64,000 nt of DNA. Source: Anthoceros angustus (lineage: Eukaryota; Streptophyta; Anthocerotopsida; Anthocerotales; Anthocerotaceae). The notes under the pieces were generated by a model. The model had not been told where the DNA came from. It worked only from the letters and a program-made list of their open reading frames with translations, and did not search any database. Positions 10,616 through 20,105 of this stretch are shown piece after piece. Made by a program: the position numbers and the translations under genes. The stretch covers positions 1-64,000 of the forward strand of contig VJWM01000220.1 of NCBI GenBank assembly GCA_010909165.1, given 5' to 3'. Positions within the stretch are counted from its first letter, which is position 1. Each line of letters starts with the position of its first letter.

Positions 10616-10820
10616 TGTGAAGGCACATGGATTTCACGGAAGCGTAGAACAAAAGTGTATGAACTGAAAAGTGAACAACGACAATGTTTGAAGAGCATAT
10701 AAAAGTAGTTAGTAAAACTGAATCTAAGATGCCTATTCATATCATAGTAACTTAAGTAATGATTAAAGTATAATCTTCAAACGTGCCCTAACTAGGGCTC
10801 TAATAGCCATAACCTCTACA
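10616..10820 (-). repeat. Cop2-A 3' LTR
   Basis: 205 bp, matching 48873-49076. Plus-strand start tgtgaaggcacatgg, end ctctaca. The neighbouring ctcccactcac is the complement of a polypurine tract (gtgagtgggag) at the internal side. It is immediately preceded by host spacer. Confidence 0.8.
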
Positions 10821-11053
10821 CTCCCACTCACGCTTGAAGCAACATGAATGAGACTAACAATCTAACACGTCCAGTTCACTCTTGATAAGAACATAAATGT
10901 ATAGCAAGTTAGCGTATGTGCGAAGAGCTCCCACTTAAGATGAACCATTTGATAAGTCCACAAGGCCTAAAGCGTAAGAGAAATCGGTGCTTGGCCTTGG
11001 ATAAACCTTTGTAAATATATCTGCGGTTCTCCTCGTTGGGATGTACTCAATAG

Positions 11054-11287
11054 TTACCCGATGCTCGAGACTAGTCTAATAAAATGATGATAAACGCCTA
11101 TATGCTTAGTCCGAGCATGGTACTTGGCATTCTTGGTTAAAGCTATTGCCGACATATTGTCGCAATGCAACAAGGTAGGTGAGTCCTGAGCTTGATCCAT
11201 CTCCGCTAATAAGAACCTTCTAGCAACAGCTTCCTTGCCCGCAAGTGTTAAGGAAGCATACTCACTCTCAGTTGAGCTAAGAGACAC
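11054..11287 (-). pseudogene. Cop2-A RNase H
   Basis: The frame reads L-S-S-T-E-S-E-Y with the catalytic Glu, L-H-C-D-N-M-S-A-I-A-L with the catalytic Asp, then A-R-T-K-H-I-G-V-Y-H-H-F, the standard copia RNase H landmarks. It ends at a stop near 11054, shortly before the 3' LTR. The first catalytic Asp is not readable here. Confidence 0.8.
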
Positions 11288-11289
11288 AC

Positions 11290-12068
11290 TCAGTAGAGAG
11301 TCCCAATATCCTTCATCTTGTACTTGGAACTAAGAGTGGTCTTCACTGTTGATAATAACTCCTGGCTATTAGTAGCAATTATGATGTCGTCCACATATAA
11401 AGCAATAATAACCAGCTTTCCATCTTTGCGTAGGAAATATACATTCTCATCAGAATTAAACGATAAGGGTACCATCAATATCAGCATACCACTTCAAAGG
11501 AGATTGCTTGAGTCCATAAATACACCTTAAGAGTCTACAAACTAAGTCCTTTGTTTTAGGATCTATAAACCCTTGAGTTGTTCCATGTAAATCAGCTCCT
11601 CTAATTTACCATATAGAAAAGCCGTTGTAACATCCATTTGTTGTGAGTCTAAATCTAACTCAACCGCTAATGCTAACAAGTATCTTATAGTCGCAACTTA
11701 ACTACGGTGAAAATGTTTCATGATAATCAACACCGAACTTGGCTATACCCCTTTGCACACAAAGCGTGCCTTGTAACGCTCTACACTACCATCCGCTTTC
11801 AATTTAATGCGAAATACCACTTACATTGTATAGGCTTTCTACCATAAGGAAGCTTAACTAATTCCCAAGTATTATTTTCTATTAGACTATTATACTGATT
11901 GAATAGCTGCCTCCCACTTCTCCTTGTCGAGTCCGACAAAGCCTCTTCACGTGTAGCGGGTTCAATAAGATCCGTGGTCGCTATGTAAGCTTGGACTAAA
12001 GAGGCATGTCCGGAAGTTAAAATATTGACATCTAAACTAGGATCATTTTCTGAATTAGGTAAAGGCAA
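11290..12068 (-). pseudogene. Cop2-A reverse transcriptase
   Basis: The catalytic A-L-Y-V-D-D-I-I-I-A box is in the frame 11290-11487; the N-terminal RT part (E-x-N-T-W-E-L-V, K-P-I-Q-C-K-W) is in 11799-12068. The middle is frameshifted. The Cop2-B copy at 49679-50341 is open over 220 codons, so several of the frameshifts here are private to this copy and may be sequencing errors. Confidence 0.8.
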
Positions 12069-12720
12069 CTAAAGAATTATTGTTTTGGGTGTTTGAAATG
12101 GGTGGTGCAAAAGCAGGGCAACGGGCTCCGAGGATGGATTGGGGCACATATTCGTGTGCAAGGAGGAGGTCGCGTGACCGGATGTGCGCCAGTGCAGCAC
12201 GCGAGGAGGCGCCTCCCTAGGTGCCGTGTGTGCACCTTCAAGGTGTCTGGCTCAAGCCTGGTGGTGCGCGTCCTTGTGGATCGACGCACGGCGCCGCAGC
12301 GCTGTGAGGAAGATGCTCGTGCATCGACCAGCGATTGAATTCACGATGTCGCGGCCAAATCGTGAGGATCAGCCTGCGGATGTGTGGGATTAAGCGCTGC
12401 AGTGCGGCGGATTAGGTGGGTCTGGTTGAGCAGCTCGGGGGAGGTCGGGATCCGAGGAGGTGCAGCCGTGCATGTGGAGTGGGTATCGAATGGGCGGCCT
12501 TGTGCGGTGTGTGCGGTTGCGCTCCCATGATCCTCGGACTCCCACTCGGGGTTGTTGGTCAATCGCTCCACTCACATCGCAAGGTCGAATCCAAAGGAAT
12601 TGCAACCTTGCTGGATCTCTTCGGGCGTTGCGGGATGGTCCATTTCTCTCCCTCTGCTCCATTGCTCGTCAATAATCACACTCCTTGAATAAGTGACCAG
12701 AGTCTCGGGTTCACCGCTTA
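12069..12720 (-). pseudogene. Cop2-A integrase C-terminus / linker, GC-rich
   Basis: A GC-rich 650-bp stretch between RT and integrase core. In the other copy (50630-51055) the same stretch reads F-V-G-Y-L-E-G-L-K-G-Y-K-L-V, the copia integrase C-terminal landmark, followed by a Pro/Arg/Ser-rich linker. It is unusually GC-rich for a copia linker and rich in CG, CAG and CTG, where the two copies disagree most. Confidence 0.55.
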
Positions 12721-13340
12721 TATCCCTTGAGTCCTTCAAGATAGCCCACAAACAAAGATCTTGCTGGCCTTGTCGTCAAGCCGAAGTTGTTTGGGAATGT
12801 GTGCATATGCAGTGCCTTGAAAATACGAAGATGCAGCAGATTGGGTTTACGACTGACCAGCCCTCATAAGGAGTGACACCCGATGTGAGGTTGGAAGTCG
12901 GTTCTTGATGTAAGTCGCCGTTGAAAATAGCCAATATGTGTAGAGAGATCCAGGCGGGCTGGCTCGAGCGGCTTCAACAAGCCATTGATGGCTTCGGCCA
13001 CGCCGTTTGAGCTTGAGAATAAGGTACACTTCTGCATGATTATGCCTCGGGAGTTGCACAGATGTGCAAAGGCACCACGAACTCCCTCCACCATCTGTCG
13101 CCGCCTTTCAGCATTAAGTTGTCGTTCATGTTAATATACTCAAGAAATCATCCGCAGCTTCGACTTATGCCGTAGAAAATATGTGTGAGTCATTACGGTG
13201 GCGTCGTCAATAGGCATGAAATAAAGGACTGATTAAAAGAAGCAATCGCATAGGACCACATAGGTCGTGGACCGATTCTAATGGATGTTGCTCGTGTTGC
13301 GGACCAAGAGGATAGGGGCTACACGGCTCTTGGCATACAC
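12721..13340 (-). pseudogene. Cop2-A integrase core
   Basis: Pieces of the core are readable in several frames: R-R-Q-M-V-E-G-V-R-G-A-F-A-H-L-C region (about 13040-13094) and Y-I-K-N-R-L-P-T (about 12895-12915), which in copia follows the catalytic Glu. No open frame spans the core. The assignment rests on these short motifs and on position between gag-pre-integrase and RT. Confidence 0.6.
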
Positions 13341-13805
13341 ACATGATTCACAAAATGGCAAAGGAGACAACGAGGTAGGGATTAAAGTGCAGTTGCTTTG
13401 GTGAGTTACCAACTTACGTGAGTTAACATGTGCTAGCCTATGGTGCCATAGCATGCATTGCTTAGGCTGAGTTAAATTGGCAATGTTGGTAGCAGTGTTG
13501 GGGATGACATCTATCCTGTATGGGTCATTGAAGGTCGACCAATGCGAGACATGACACACTAGGAGGACTAACTGTCCTGTCGGATCATGCAGTGTCTCAG
13601 CAAAATGAACGTTGTACTCATTTGATATTGTAAGTCTACGAACTAAGTTCTTTGACATTTGTGGGACATGGTAAACATCCTCTAACTTCTGCCTCCCTCG
13701 GAGGACAAGGCCTCTTCCTTGTACCAAGGCCACTATCATCACCCAGCAATATGAAACCACCGGTTCACAAGGATGGTAAAGCAAAAGAAGGACCTTGTGT
13801 GGCAA
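13278..13805 (-). pseudogene. Cop2-A protease end and gag-pre-integrase domain
   Basis: The longest open frame of the element (175 codons). It reads L-E-D-V-Y-H-V-P-Q-M-S-K-N-L-V, the end of the protease, then M-L-W-H-H-R-L-A-H-V-N, the His/Cys pre-integrase zinc site, and C-E-S-C-V-Y-A-K with its two cysteines. Together these form the HHCC domain that precedes the integrase core. The protease D-S-G-A motif lies just upstream (about 13820) in another frame. Confidence 0.8.
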
Positions 13806-13870
13806 ATATGAGATGAAGCACCACTATCAATGTACCAATGGGTATCATTCTTGAGGTAACCAAATATACG

Positions 13871-14750
13871 CTAAGAGTACTTGTGATTTTGCTGTACAAT
13901 GTTTGTTGAAGGTGGTAATCCTCTCCTAGGCTCTCCACTTTTCTTACGACACTCTTTTTCGTAATGGCCTTCTACTTGGCACCAATGGGAGGCTCCTTTC
14001 CTCCTTGGTGCTGATGATAAAGATGGCCTGTTGTTGTAAGGAGGACGGCCTCGTCCGCGTCCTCTCCCTCCTCGAACCACAAAGAGAGCTCGACCTTGGG
14101 CAGCATTTGATGTGCCCGCCACGTGTGGCTTCTTCCTCTATGAGAGCCCCAATTACTCAAGTGGTGAAATCAACCTTGCCCCTTTTGGCTGCAAGTTGTG
14201 CTTGTTTTATGACTCCATTTTGTGTGTCGCCTTGAAGGTACGATAACGCCGGAAGAGAACTCAGCAAGGCTATGGTCGCTGAGCCTCGATCAACGCCGTC
14301 CCACAAGATGCCAATCGAGCCCGTGCTCGAACTTCTTTATGTGTTCGGAACAGCTTCACTTTCACCCATCTGCATTTGGTAAAATGCCTTTGTTACATTA
14401 TTACACTCATTGCATCTACCGCGTCGTAGAGTTGGTTCAGTTGGTCCATCTGTGGCTGCTTCTACAGCCCCCACGTGATGAGCGTGGTCCTATCAAGTCC
14501 GAGATAAGATCACATTTCTTGCTTTTCTATCGGTCTTCTCCCATGCCGCTAAATCCACGATCTTGGATTTGTTCTGATGTGAGTTTGGGATAAGTGCCAT
14601 CAATGACTCCATGGGTCATTGTCCTCAAGAATGGATCGCATACGCATGGACCAAATGTCGTAATCGATCCCGAGAATCATCTTTTTCCTTAAAATCAATC
14701 TTAATTGTATTGTTGATTGTTGTTGTGGAGTTATTATTTTGAGGCCATGT
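13871..14750 (-). pseudogene. gag: Cop2-A gag with zinc knuckle
   Basis: The zinc knuckle reads C-Q-V-E-G-H-Y-E-K-E-C at about 13950-13985 inside the frame 13871-14122; with an upstream W it corresponds to C-x2-C-x4-H-x4-C in which the first Cys is replaced. An Arg/Gly-rich basic segment (RGGRGRGRGRPPYN) precedes it. The N-terminal gag starts near 14750 (MASTNNS in the other copy). The frame is interrupted several times. Confidence 0.7.
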
Positions 14751-15382
14751 TTGAGGGTGGAGTAACATTTGTTGGAGGATATTTGATGTGTTTATGCGTT
14801 ATGTGGGGTGACCACATCCGTGATTTCTAACCAAATCCTAATCGACTCTAGACCTGACAACTCACTAACAGCAAGATTGGACAGCATGTTATCCATACAC
14901 TGGATATTTGGTAAATTCCCATCTGTAGCTATTTTGACCTTTCTATTCTACACTGCCTTATGATTCAATCTTAAACGTTGTGAGACCTTTTGATCTAAAT
15001 AGTGTAATGCCCTGCGGGGTTATTTCGATTGCCTTTGAGTGATCAACTTAATCAAGTTGGATGTCATAGACGGTGACACTTCTCAAAGTTTTGAAGAAAA
15101 GCCCAAATCTGGAGTTGACAGATTCTATGGCCTCTATCTCGTAATTCAAAGGCTCGTGTGGATTGATAACTAGTTTGTCTAGTCGATGGTGGATTCCAAT
15201 CTTGGAATACATCCGCAATGTCTAGGTGTAGGTCTGTAAATTTGTTGTACCCGATGAGGGTTTCTTTGGCTTCTGTAGACCTGGTAATCTTCAATTATGT
15301 GCCCGTTCTAGTGCCTAGCCATTTTGCTAGCATTTGAACAACATGCTACAAATTGACATCGAGATTGTATGGCTCGATACCA
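14751..15382 (-). other. Cop2-A 5' untranslated region and primer-binding site
   Basis: About 630 bp without a supported frame between the truncated LTR and gag. At 15371-15382 the minus strand reads TGGTATCGAGCC, the initiator-tRNA-Met primer-binding site with one base of the CAG missing (compare TGGTATCAGAGC). Confidence 0.6.
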
Positions 15383-15427
15383 TGTGAAGGCACATGGATT
15401 TCACGAAGCGTAGAACAAAAGTGTATG

Positions 15428-15884
15428 GTAGCCCGAGTGGCCACCAAATTGCTTTTGTCACACATCTAGCTAATGTCGGTTATATGAAATTGAGACATTT
15501 GTAGTAGTACCGTGTAGGCTACACCGACAGTTCGGAGTTACATCGGTAGTTGCCAACAAGAGGTTATCTAAGTCCTCTCTCACGATCGCGCTTCCTGCAA
15601 AGCACCGATGATTGCAAAGGCCTTGAACTCAAGCAAGAGGCCACAATCGGCGCTTCAGCTCCATTCGCCACTTTACAAAGCCCTTCCCGAGTGTACCCTG
15701 CAATAGGAGACCTCCATGTCACCACATCCTCATGCACGACCCAGTGAAAACGCCCATCTTCCATTTCCTTGGCATACGAGGCGATTAACCACTATTTTCC
15801 CTTGCACTCTTTCCACAAGATGTGAGTGCAGCGGCCCGCCCACCTCTGCGCTAGAGTGCATGCACGGACCTTCGACGGCAAGCT
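15428..15884 (-). pseudogene. PPR gene fragment
   Basis: On the minus strand one frame (15564-15764) reads E-D-V-V-T-W-R-S-P-I-A-G-Y-T-R-E-G-L, the core of a plant PPR repeat. Neighbouring frames give R-L-V near 15800, M-E-D-G near 15770 and an F-K-A-F-A-I-I-G-A-L segment near 15615. Such proteins bind organellar RNA. Only about two repeats remain, with frameshifts, and Cop3 cuts the 5' side at 15885. The outer 70 bp (15428-15500) match RING-unit 3' flank, including the words catctagctaatgt. Confidence 0.65.
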
Positions 15885-15889
15885 CATGT
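15885..15889. repeat. Cop3-A target-site duplication, left (CATGT)
   Basis: CATGT directly before the 5' LTR, matching CATGT at 22062-22066 directly after the 3' LTR. Five-base duplication is the norm for copia integrase and proves the outer boundaries. The same pair flanks Cop3-B. Confidence 0.9.
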
Positions 15890-16052
15890 TGTGTGGCCGT
15901 TACGTTTTACGTGAAGCTCGTTTCTCCTTTTGTTTAGGGGCGCTATGAGCAGACGTGACTCTTCGCTCGCTCTTGTGTAATGCCTTTTTGCTCATAATGA
16001 AACACACTACTCGTTGTTCTTCTCTGTGTGCGGTCTAGATCGCTTTGGTTCA
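15890..16052 (+). repeat. Cop3-A 5' LTR
   Basis: 163 bp, starts TGTGTGGCCGTTACG and ends TTTGGTTCA. It is 15 bp shorter than the 3' LTR (21884-22061); the differences are short indels. It contains 'aatgaaacacactactcg', a likely transcript-region landmark shared by all four Cop3 LTRs. Confidence 0.9.
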
Positions 16053-16064
16053 TGGTATCGAGCA
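16053..16064 (+). other. Cop3-A primer-binding site
   Basis: TGGTATCGAGCA follows the 5' LTR directly. Cop3-B has the perfect TGGTATCAGAGC here (55072-55083), complementary to initiator tRNA-Met; this copy lacks the A of the CAG. Confidence 0.85.
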
Positions 16065-16272
16065 TACATCCTAGAGCATGCCAGAATACATTACAAGATC
16101 GATGACTGACTCTGTGTCGATAATACAAAACTCAATGGATAGAACACAAAAATTCATCCGGAATGCTAGAAATTCGTAGACATTCTACTCAACATAGAAA
16201 ATGGAAATTCAGACATTCTAGTCAACATTGATCATAAACTTCCAAACATAAACATCTTGGTGATCTAGCCCA

Positions 16273-17130
16273 ATGGCTAATCAACCACAGCCCGTTTCTA
16301 GGGCATATCAGATTGATAAGCTAACTAGTGTCAATTATCACACATGGGCTGCCGGGCTAGAAAATGCTCTTATTAAGAAATTCACTATGTATTAGCTCAA
16401 GCACAACCCAGCAGGTCATGCGACCTACCTTGGCAACTCAAAGATGCACAAGCCCATTCCGACATACTCCCGCATGTAGGAGATAGATTAATCCTATAAT
16501 CAAAAGACTAACCACATCAAAACAAATGTGGGATAAATCATCTACCTATGTAGAAAGCAGATGGCCTTTAAGTTGCACGCCCAGAACAATTATCATCCCT
16601 AAAATTGGCGGAAAATCTCCTAGATTTTCTAGAGACATGGCAAGGGTCCTTAGATTCTTGCATATCCTCGTGTCTAACACTAGATGATGAAACACAAGTG
16701 ATGCACCTTTTGAGAGCATTACCTCCTTCGTGGGGAAACTTCATCACGCACAAACCGAGTGTAATAGGTAATAACAATAATACTAACCTTAACTACACTC
16801 ATCGGAGGATTATGCATGAGACTAGGCGAGACAAGGTAACACTATTTCCAGCACTGGAATACTACCTCTGCTCTCTTTGCAAGTGGTAGGAAACGCTGGA
16901 ATCAAACTAGTAAACCCTCTTCTTCTACTTCTGGAGGAATTCACCGTCCTCCTCCTAATAATCCTGCGCATAAGAACAAGACATGTCACTATTGTCAAAA
17001 ACTAGGTCACATAGCACCTGAATGTAGGAAAAAGAAACGGGACAAAGCTGCAGGGATTCACAACCCTAATTCAGCACCAGCCTCAGTTAACACTGCACAA
17101 GCTGGACAAGACCCTTCCTACGTCTTCACT
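16273..17130 (+). pseudogene. gag: Cop3-A gag with CCHC zinc knuckle
   Basis: Starts MANQPQPVSRAYQIDKL at 16273. A mid-gag segment (16605-16750) reads L-D-F-L-E-T-W-Q-G-S-L-D-S, then L-L-R-A-L-P-P-S-W, the usual copia gag landmarks. The zinc knuckle C-H-Y-C-Q-K-L-G-H-I-A-P-E-C at 16984-17025 is intact (C-x2-C-x4-H-x4-C). Stops and frameshifts separate the three parts. Cop3-B duplicates this whole region. Confidence 0.85.
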
Positions 17131-17145
17131 GCTCTGCGTGGAAAC

Positions 17146-17472
17146 TTGGATTCTAAACATCCTTCTCAAGACCTGTGGCTCCTTGACAGTGGAGCAACAG
17201 AGCACATGTCACCTAGGAGGGATTGGTTTTTCCAGTATACCTCTTTGCCGGCTCCTCAACCTGTCTACATGAGAGATAGCTCTCCACATATGGCTGTTGG
17301 TAAGGGAGTGGTCAAAGTGCAGCTTCAAATTCATGTAGCCTTCATAAAAGGCGTCACGCTGCGTTCAGCGACACACAACTTGTCACGCAAGCTACTAGAT
17401 CTCCAAACAGCAAGATTACCTTCACACATAAAGGTTGTCAGATCTTCTTTAGACTCGCCTCCGGGCAGCTAG
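17146..17472 (+). pseudogene. Cop3-A protease
   Basis: A 108-codon frame with L-W-L-L-D-S-G-A-T-E-H-M-S; the catalytic Asp-Ser-Gly is at 17185-17193. This aspartic protease would release the mature gag and pol proteins. Both halves of the Cop3-B duplication have lost the D-S-G through the same small deletion, whereas this copy keeps it. Confidence 0.85.
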
Positions 17473-18120
17473 TGCAATTATTTTATCCTCAAAGTGGCAA
17501 GTTGTTTTATGTGGCTTCAGGCATCCTGCCCGAGTCACTAGGTTCAACAACCACCACACACAGTTTAGTAACTACAGATGCTACAACTACCTTATGGCAC
17601 TTACGCTTAGCCCACTTACATCTGCGGGGCATGCGGGATGTCCACAAAAATCTGGTTTTAGGGTTACCTCCTAAGTTAGGAGCTTTACCTCTATGTCCCT
17701 ATGTCGTAGGCAAGCACGCCACCTTATCCAAGATCCCATACCAAAACATCCCGTGTCCTTGAGTTGGTACATGCTGACCTTTGCGGACCGATGCAGACAG
17801 CAACTTTGTCAGGCAAATTATACATGTTTGTCTTGCTAGATGATTTCAGTCACTGGACACACCTTTATTTCCTCAAATACAAACCCGAGGCATTTCCCTG
17901 TTTCAAGACGTTCCAAGCTTATGCAGAGAACCACACTGGACAGAAGATCAAGATTTTTCGTACTGACAATGCAGGAGAACTTACCACACCAATTTTTGAG
18001 GGACATCTCCTCTCACACGGGATCCAACACCAAAGATCGTCCCATATTCACACCAACAATTGGGAAAGAGTGCCATCGCTCCATAATGGACGGTGTCCAG
18101 CTCTCGCACACCGCTAGCCT
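17472..18120 (+). pseudogene. Cop3-A pre-integrase domain and integrase core
   Basis: The frame 17472-17762 carries L-W-H-L-R-L-A-H-L-H with the zinc-binding histidines. After a frameshift at 17762, the frame 17764-18117 reads H-A-D-L-C-G-P (first catalytic Asp), F-V-L-L-D-D-F-S-H-W and F-R-T-D-N-A-G-E-L (second catalytic Asp). The catalytic Glu region beyond is frameshifted near 18050. Gene order and motifs match the copia integrase. Confidence 0.88.
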
Positions 18121-18595
18121 CCCAAATTATCGTGGGCGGTGCGCTTGCGTTTGCTATGTTCAAAATCGTTGTGGCACTTCCACGATTGAAGACAAGACAC
18201 CTTATGAAATCTGGAAGGGCGGCCGACGTCACCATCTTAGGATTTTTGGTCAGCCTACAAATATGTTCCGAAATTGCAAGAAATTGGACCCTCGATCCAT
18301 CCCACTTATCTTTGTCGGATATGGCGAAGACGCTGGTGTGAAAGGTTACCGGCTCTACAATCGCCACAACCGCAGCTTTCGTTAGCGAATGTCATCTTGA
18401 TGAAGCTTCTATTCAATGCTCCTCCTCGGGATCCTTCACCCGGCCTGATGACACCGCTCCTTCCTGTACCACCTATGCGGACGACGTCTTTCAACCGCCT
18501 CCCATTCCGTGCCACTTCCCCACCCAGAATCCCTAACTTAGCGGCCCGCTCCACCCCTTCCCAGCTCCCCTCCCGACCCTTACAACACGGTGGCT
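18120..18595 (+). pseudogene. Cop3-A integrase C-terminus and linker
   Basis: Readable landmarks are K-T-P-Y-E-I-W-K-G at about 18195 and P-L-I-F-V-G-Y-G-E-D-A-G-V-K-G-Y-R-L-Y near 18300-18355, the copia integrase C-terminal motif. A Pro-rich linker follows (about 18410-18590). The frame 17840-18385 is open across the C-terminus but out of phase with the core. Confidence 0.75.
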
Positions 18596-18865
18596 TTACC
18601 ACAAAAGATCCCGCTCCAGGGGGAATAGGACCAGATCCCGATGCTGAGCATGATGGATTTCAAGGACCGATCCTAATGTTGCGAGCACGATGGACTTCCA
18701 TCTTGACAACACAACACGACGCTCTACCAGGCCAGGATTCCAAGTGTAAAATTTCATGATCTCTCCTTTGACAAATCCCAAGGCCTTTACGCATGCTCTC
18801 TTTAGTGCGACATTGTTCTGCAAGGAAGCACTAAAGGACCCGAATCCAACTCCTGGAAACAGGCA

Positions 18866-19460
18866 ATGGACAGTGAATATCAATCCTTGGTTTCTAACAA
18901 CACCTGGACCTTGGTTGATCCACCGAAAGGCAGAAACATCGTGGGCATCAAATGGGTCTTGAGAAAGAAGCACAACGCAGATGGCTCTCTGGCCAGGTTC
19001 AAGGCCAGACTCATAGCAAGAGGATTCACACAAAAGAGTGGAGTCGACTACTCTAAATCCAGTATCTTCAGCCCGGTAGTTAAACTCACCTCTCTTCGTG
19101 TGATGATAGCCCTAGCTGCTCTATATGGTCTCGCTATACATCAGTTAGATGTGGAGACCGCGTTTCTTCATGGAATTTTAAAAGAAGAAATCTATGTTCA
19201 ACGACCTCCGGATATGAAGTAAAGGCCAAGAGTCCAAGGTGTGCCTTCTTGAAAACACTCTATGGATGAGCGGTCTCAGGAAGGCGAGCATCTACTTGTA
19301 TTTACTCAGCACTGGGTTATGTTAAAAATCTGGACTCTAGCGTCTTCACAAGAAATAGGGGGCACAGATGCTTATGATGGGTCTCTATGTAGATGACCTC
19401 ATCATGGTTTCAAATGATGAAAAGTATTTAGCGGAGTGCAAATCTGCTCTTGGAAAGAGT
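18866..19460 (+). pseudogene. Cop3-A reverse transcriptase, unit 1
   Basis: Frame 18866-19222 (118 codons) covers the N-terminal fingers: Q-S-L-V-S-N-N-T-W-T-L-V-D, I-V-G-I-K-W-V-L-R-K-K, R-F-K-A-R-L-I-A-R-G-F-T-Q, and the catalytic L-D-V-E-T-A-F-L-H-G with its first Asp. The second catalytic motif L-Y-V-D-D-L-I-M-V-S-N is at about 19384-19415 after a frameshift. This copy has fewer breaks than unit 2. Confidence 0.85.
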
Positions 19461-19987
19461 TCAAAATGACTGATAATGGGAGTATGTCATATTGTCTTGG
19501 TATTCAGGTCGTTCAGAATTCGTCTAGTCATACTATCACCTTGCATCAGGATACGTATGTTTCTAACTTACTGACCAAGTATGAAATGTCTAGCTGCAAA
19601 CCTGTAGACACACCCATGCAAACAGGCCCAAGACTAAGTAAGACTATGTCACCTCAAGTAGATGATGAAGCTGCTGAGATGCAATCAGTTCCGTATGCAG
19701 GCGTAGTAGGCAGTGTTCAGCATTTAGCTCAATACACTAGACCAGATATAGCGTGTCCTAATGGCCACGTTTCTCAGTTCCTGTCCAATCCTGGAAAGTT
19801 ACATTGGGTAGCAGCTAAAAGAATCCTTAGATATCTTCAGCGAACGAGAACCCGTGGAATTCAGTACAAAGGAGGTCCTGATGCTGCAACCAAGCTTATA
19901 GGTTGGACTGATGCAGACTATGCAGGCGATCCTCACTCTAGAAAATCCACAAGTGGTTACGTGTTCATGCTTGCAGGGGGCCTGTGA
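19436..19987 (+). pseudogene. Cop3-A RT thumb to RNase H start, unit 1
   Basis: 183 codons open: S-Y-C-L-G-I-Q-V-V-Q, Y-A-G-V-V-G-S-V-Q-H-L-A, T-R-P-D-I-A, R-I-L-R-Y-L-Q-R-T, then the RNase H start W-T-D-A-D-Y-A-G-D with the first catalytic Asp. It ends prematurely at a G-run (five G, where six or three would keep the frame into W-K-S-K-K-Q). From about 19468 on, this stretch is identical to 20954-21480 and, apart from the G-run, to 60365-60890. Confidence 0.88.
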
Positions 19988-20105
19988 GCTGGAAGTCGAA
20001 GAAACAAACCTCGATTGCACAGAGTTCAGCTGAATCTGAATATATTGCTGCTGCCTCAGCCGCCAAGGAAGGACTATGGATCGTTCAGCTACTTCGAGAC
20101 CTTGG

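Larger units (their letters stand above)
10616..15427 (-). mobile_element. Cop2-A: Ty1/copia retrotransposon with truncated 5' LTR
   Basis: On the minus strand: truncated 5' LTR (15383-15427), primer-binding site, gag with zinc knuckle, pre-integrase/integrase, RT, RNase H, polypurine tract, 3' LTR (10616-10820). The 5' LTR keeps only about 45 of 205 bp and then joins host sequence. The second copy (48873-54440) has the same truncation, so it predates the segmental duplication and prevents a target-duplication test. The coding sequence is full length but frameshifted. Confidence 0.85.
18596..20105 (+). repeat. Cop3-A tandem duplication, unit 1 (RT-RNase H)
   Basis: 1510 bp from ttaccacaaaagatcccg to ...gagaccttgg. 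It is followed by a second unit whose join shares TTACCACA with the natural sequence at both ends. The unit carries the RT frame (18866-19222, with N-N-T-W-T-L-V and V-D-V/E-T-A-F-L-H-G type motifs), the Y-V-D-D-L box near 19386-19400, and RT-end/RNase H (19436-19987), which stops at a run of five G at 19976-19980. Confidence 0.88.

Noticed and set aside
12077-12700. GC-rich frames on both strands of up to 90 codons as captured host exons in Cop2
   Set aside because: The homologous stretch in Cop2-B reads as integrase C-terminus and linker (K-G-Y-K-L-V); plus-strand frames are shadows.
18306-19033. Minus-strand frames of 98 and 145 codons across Cop3 RT
   Set aside because: Antisense to copia pol with clear motifs on the plus strand; no own motif.
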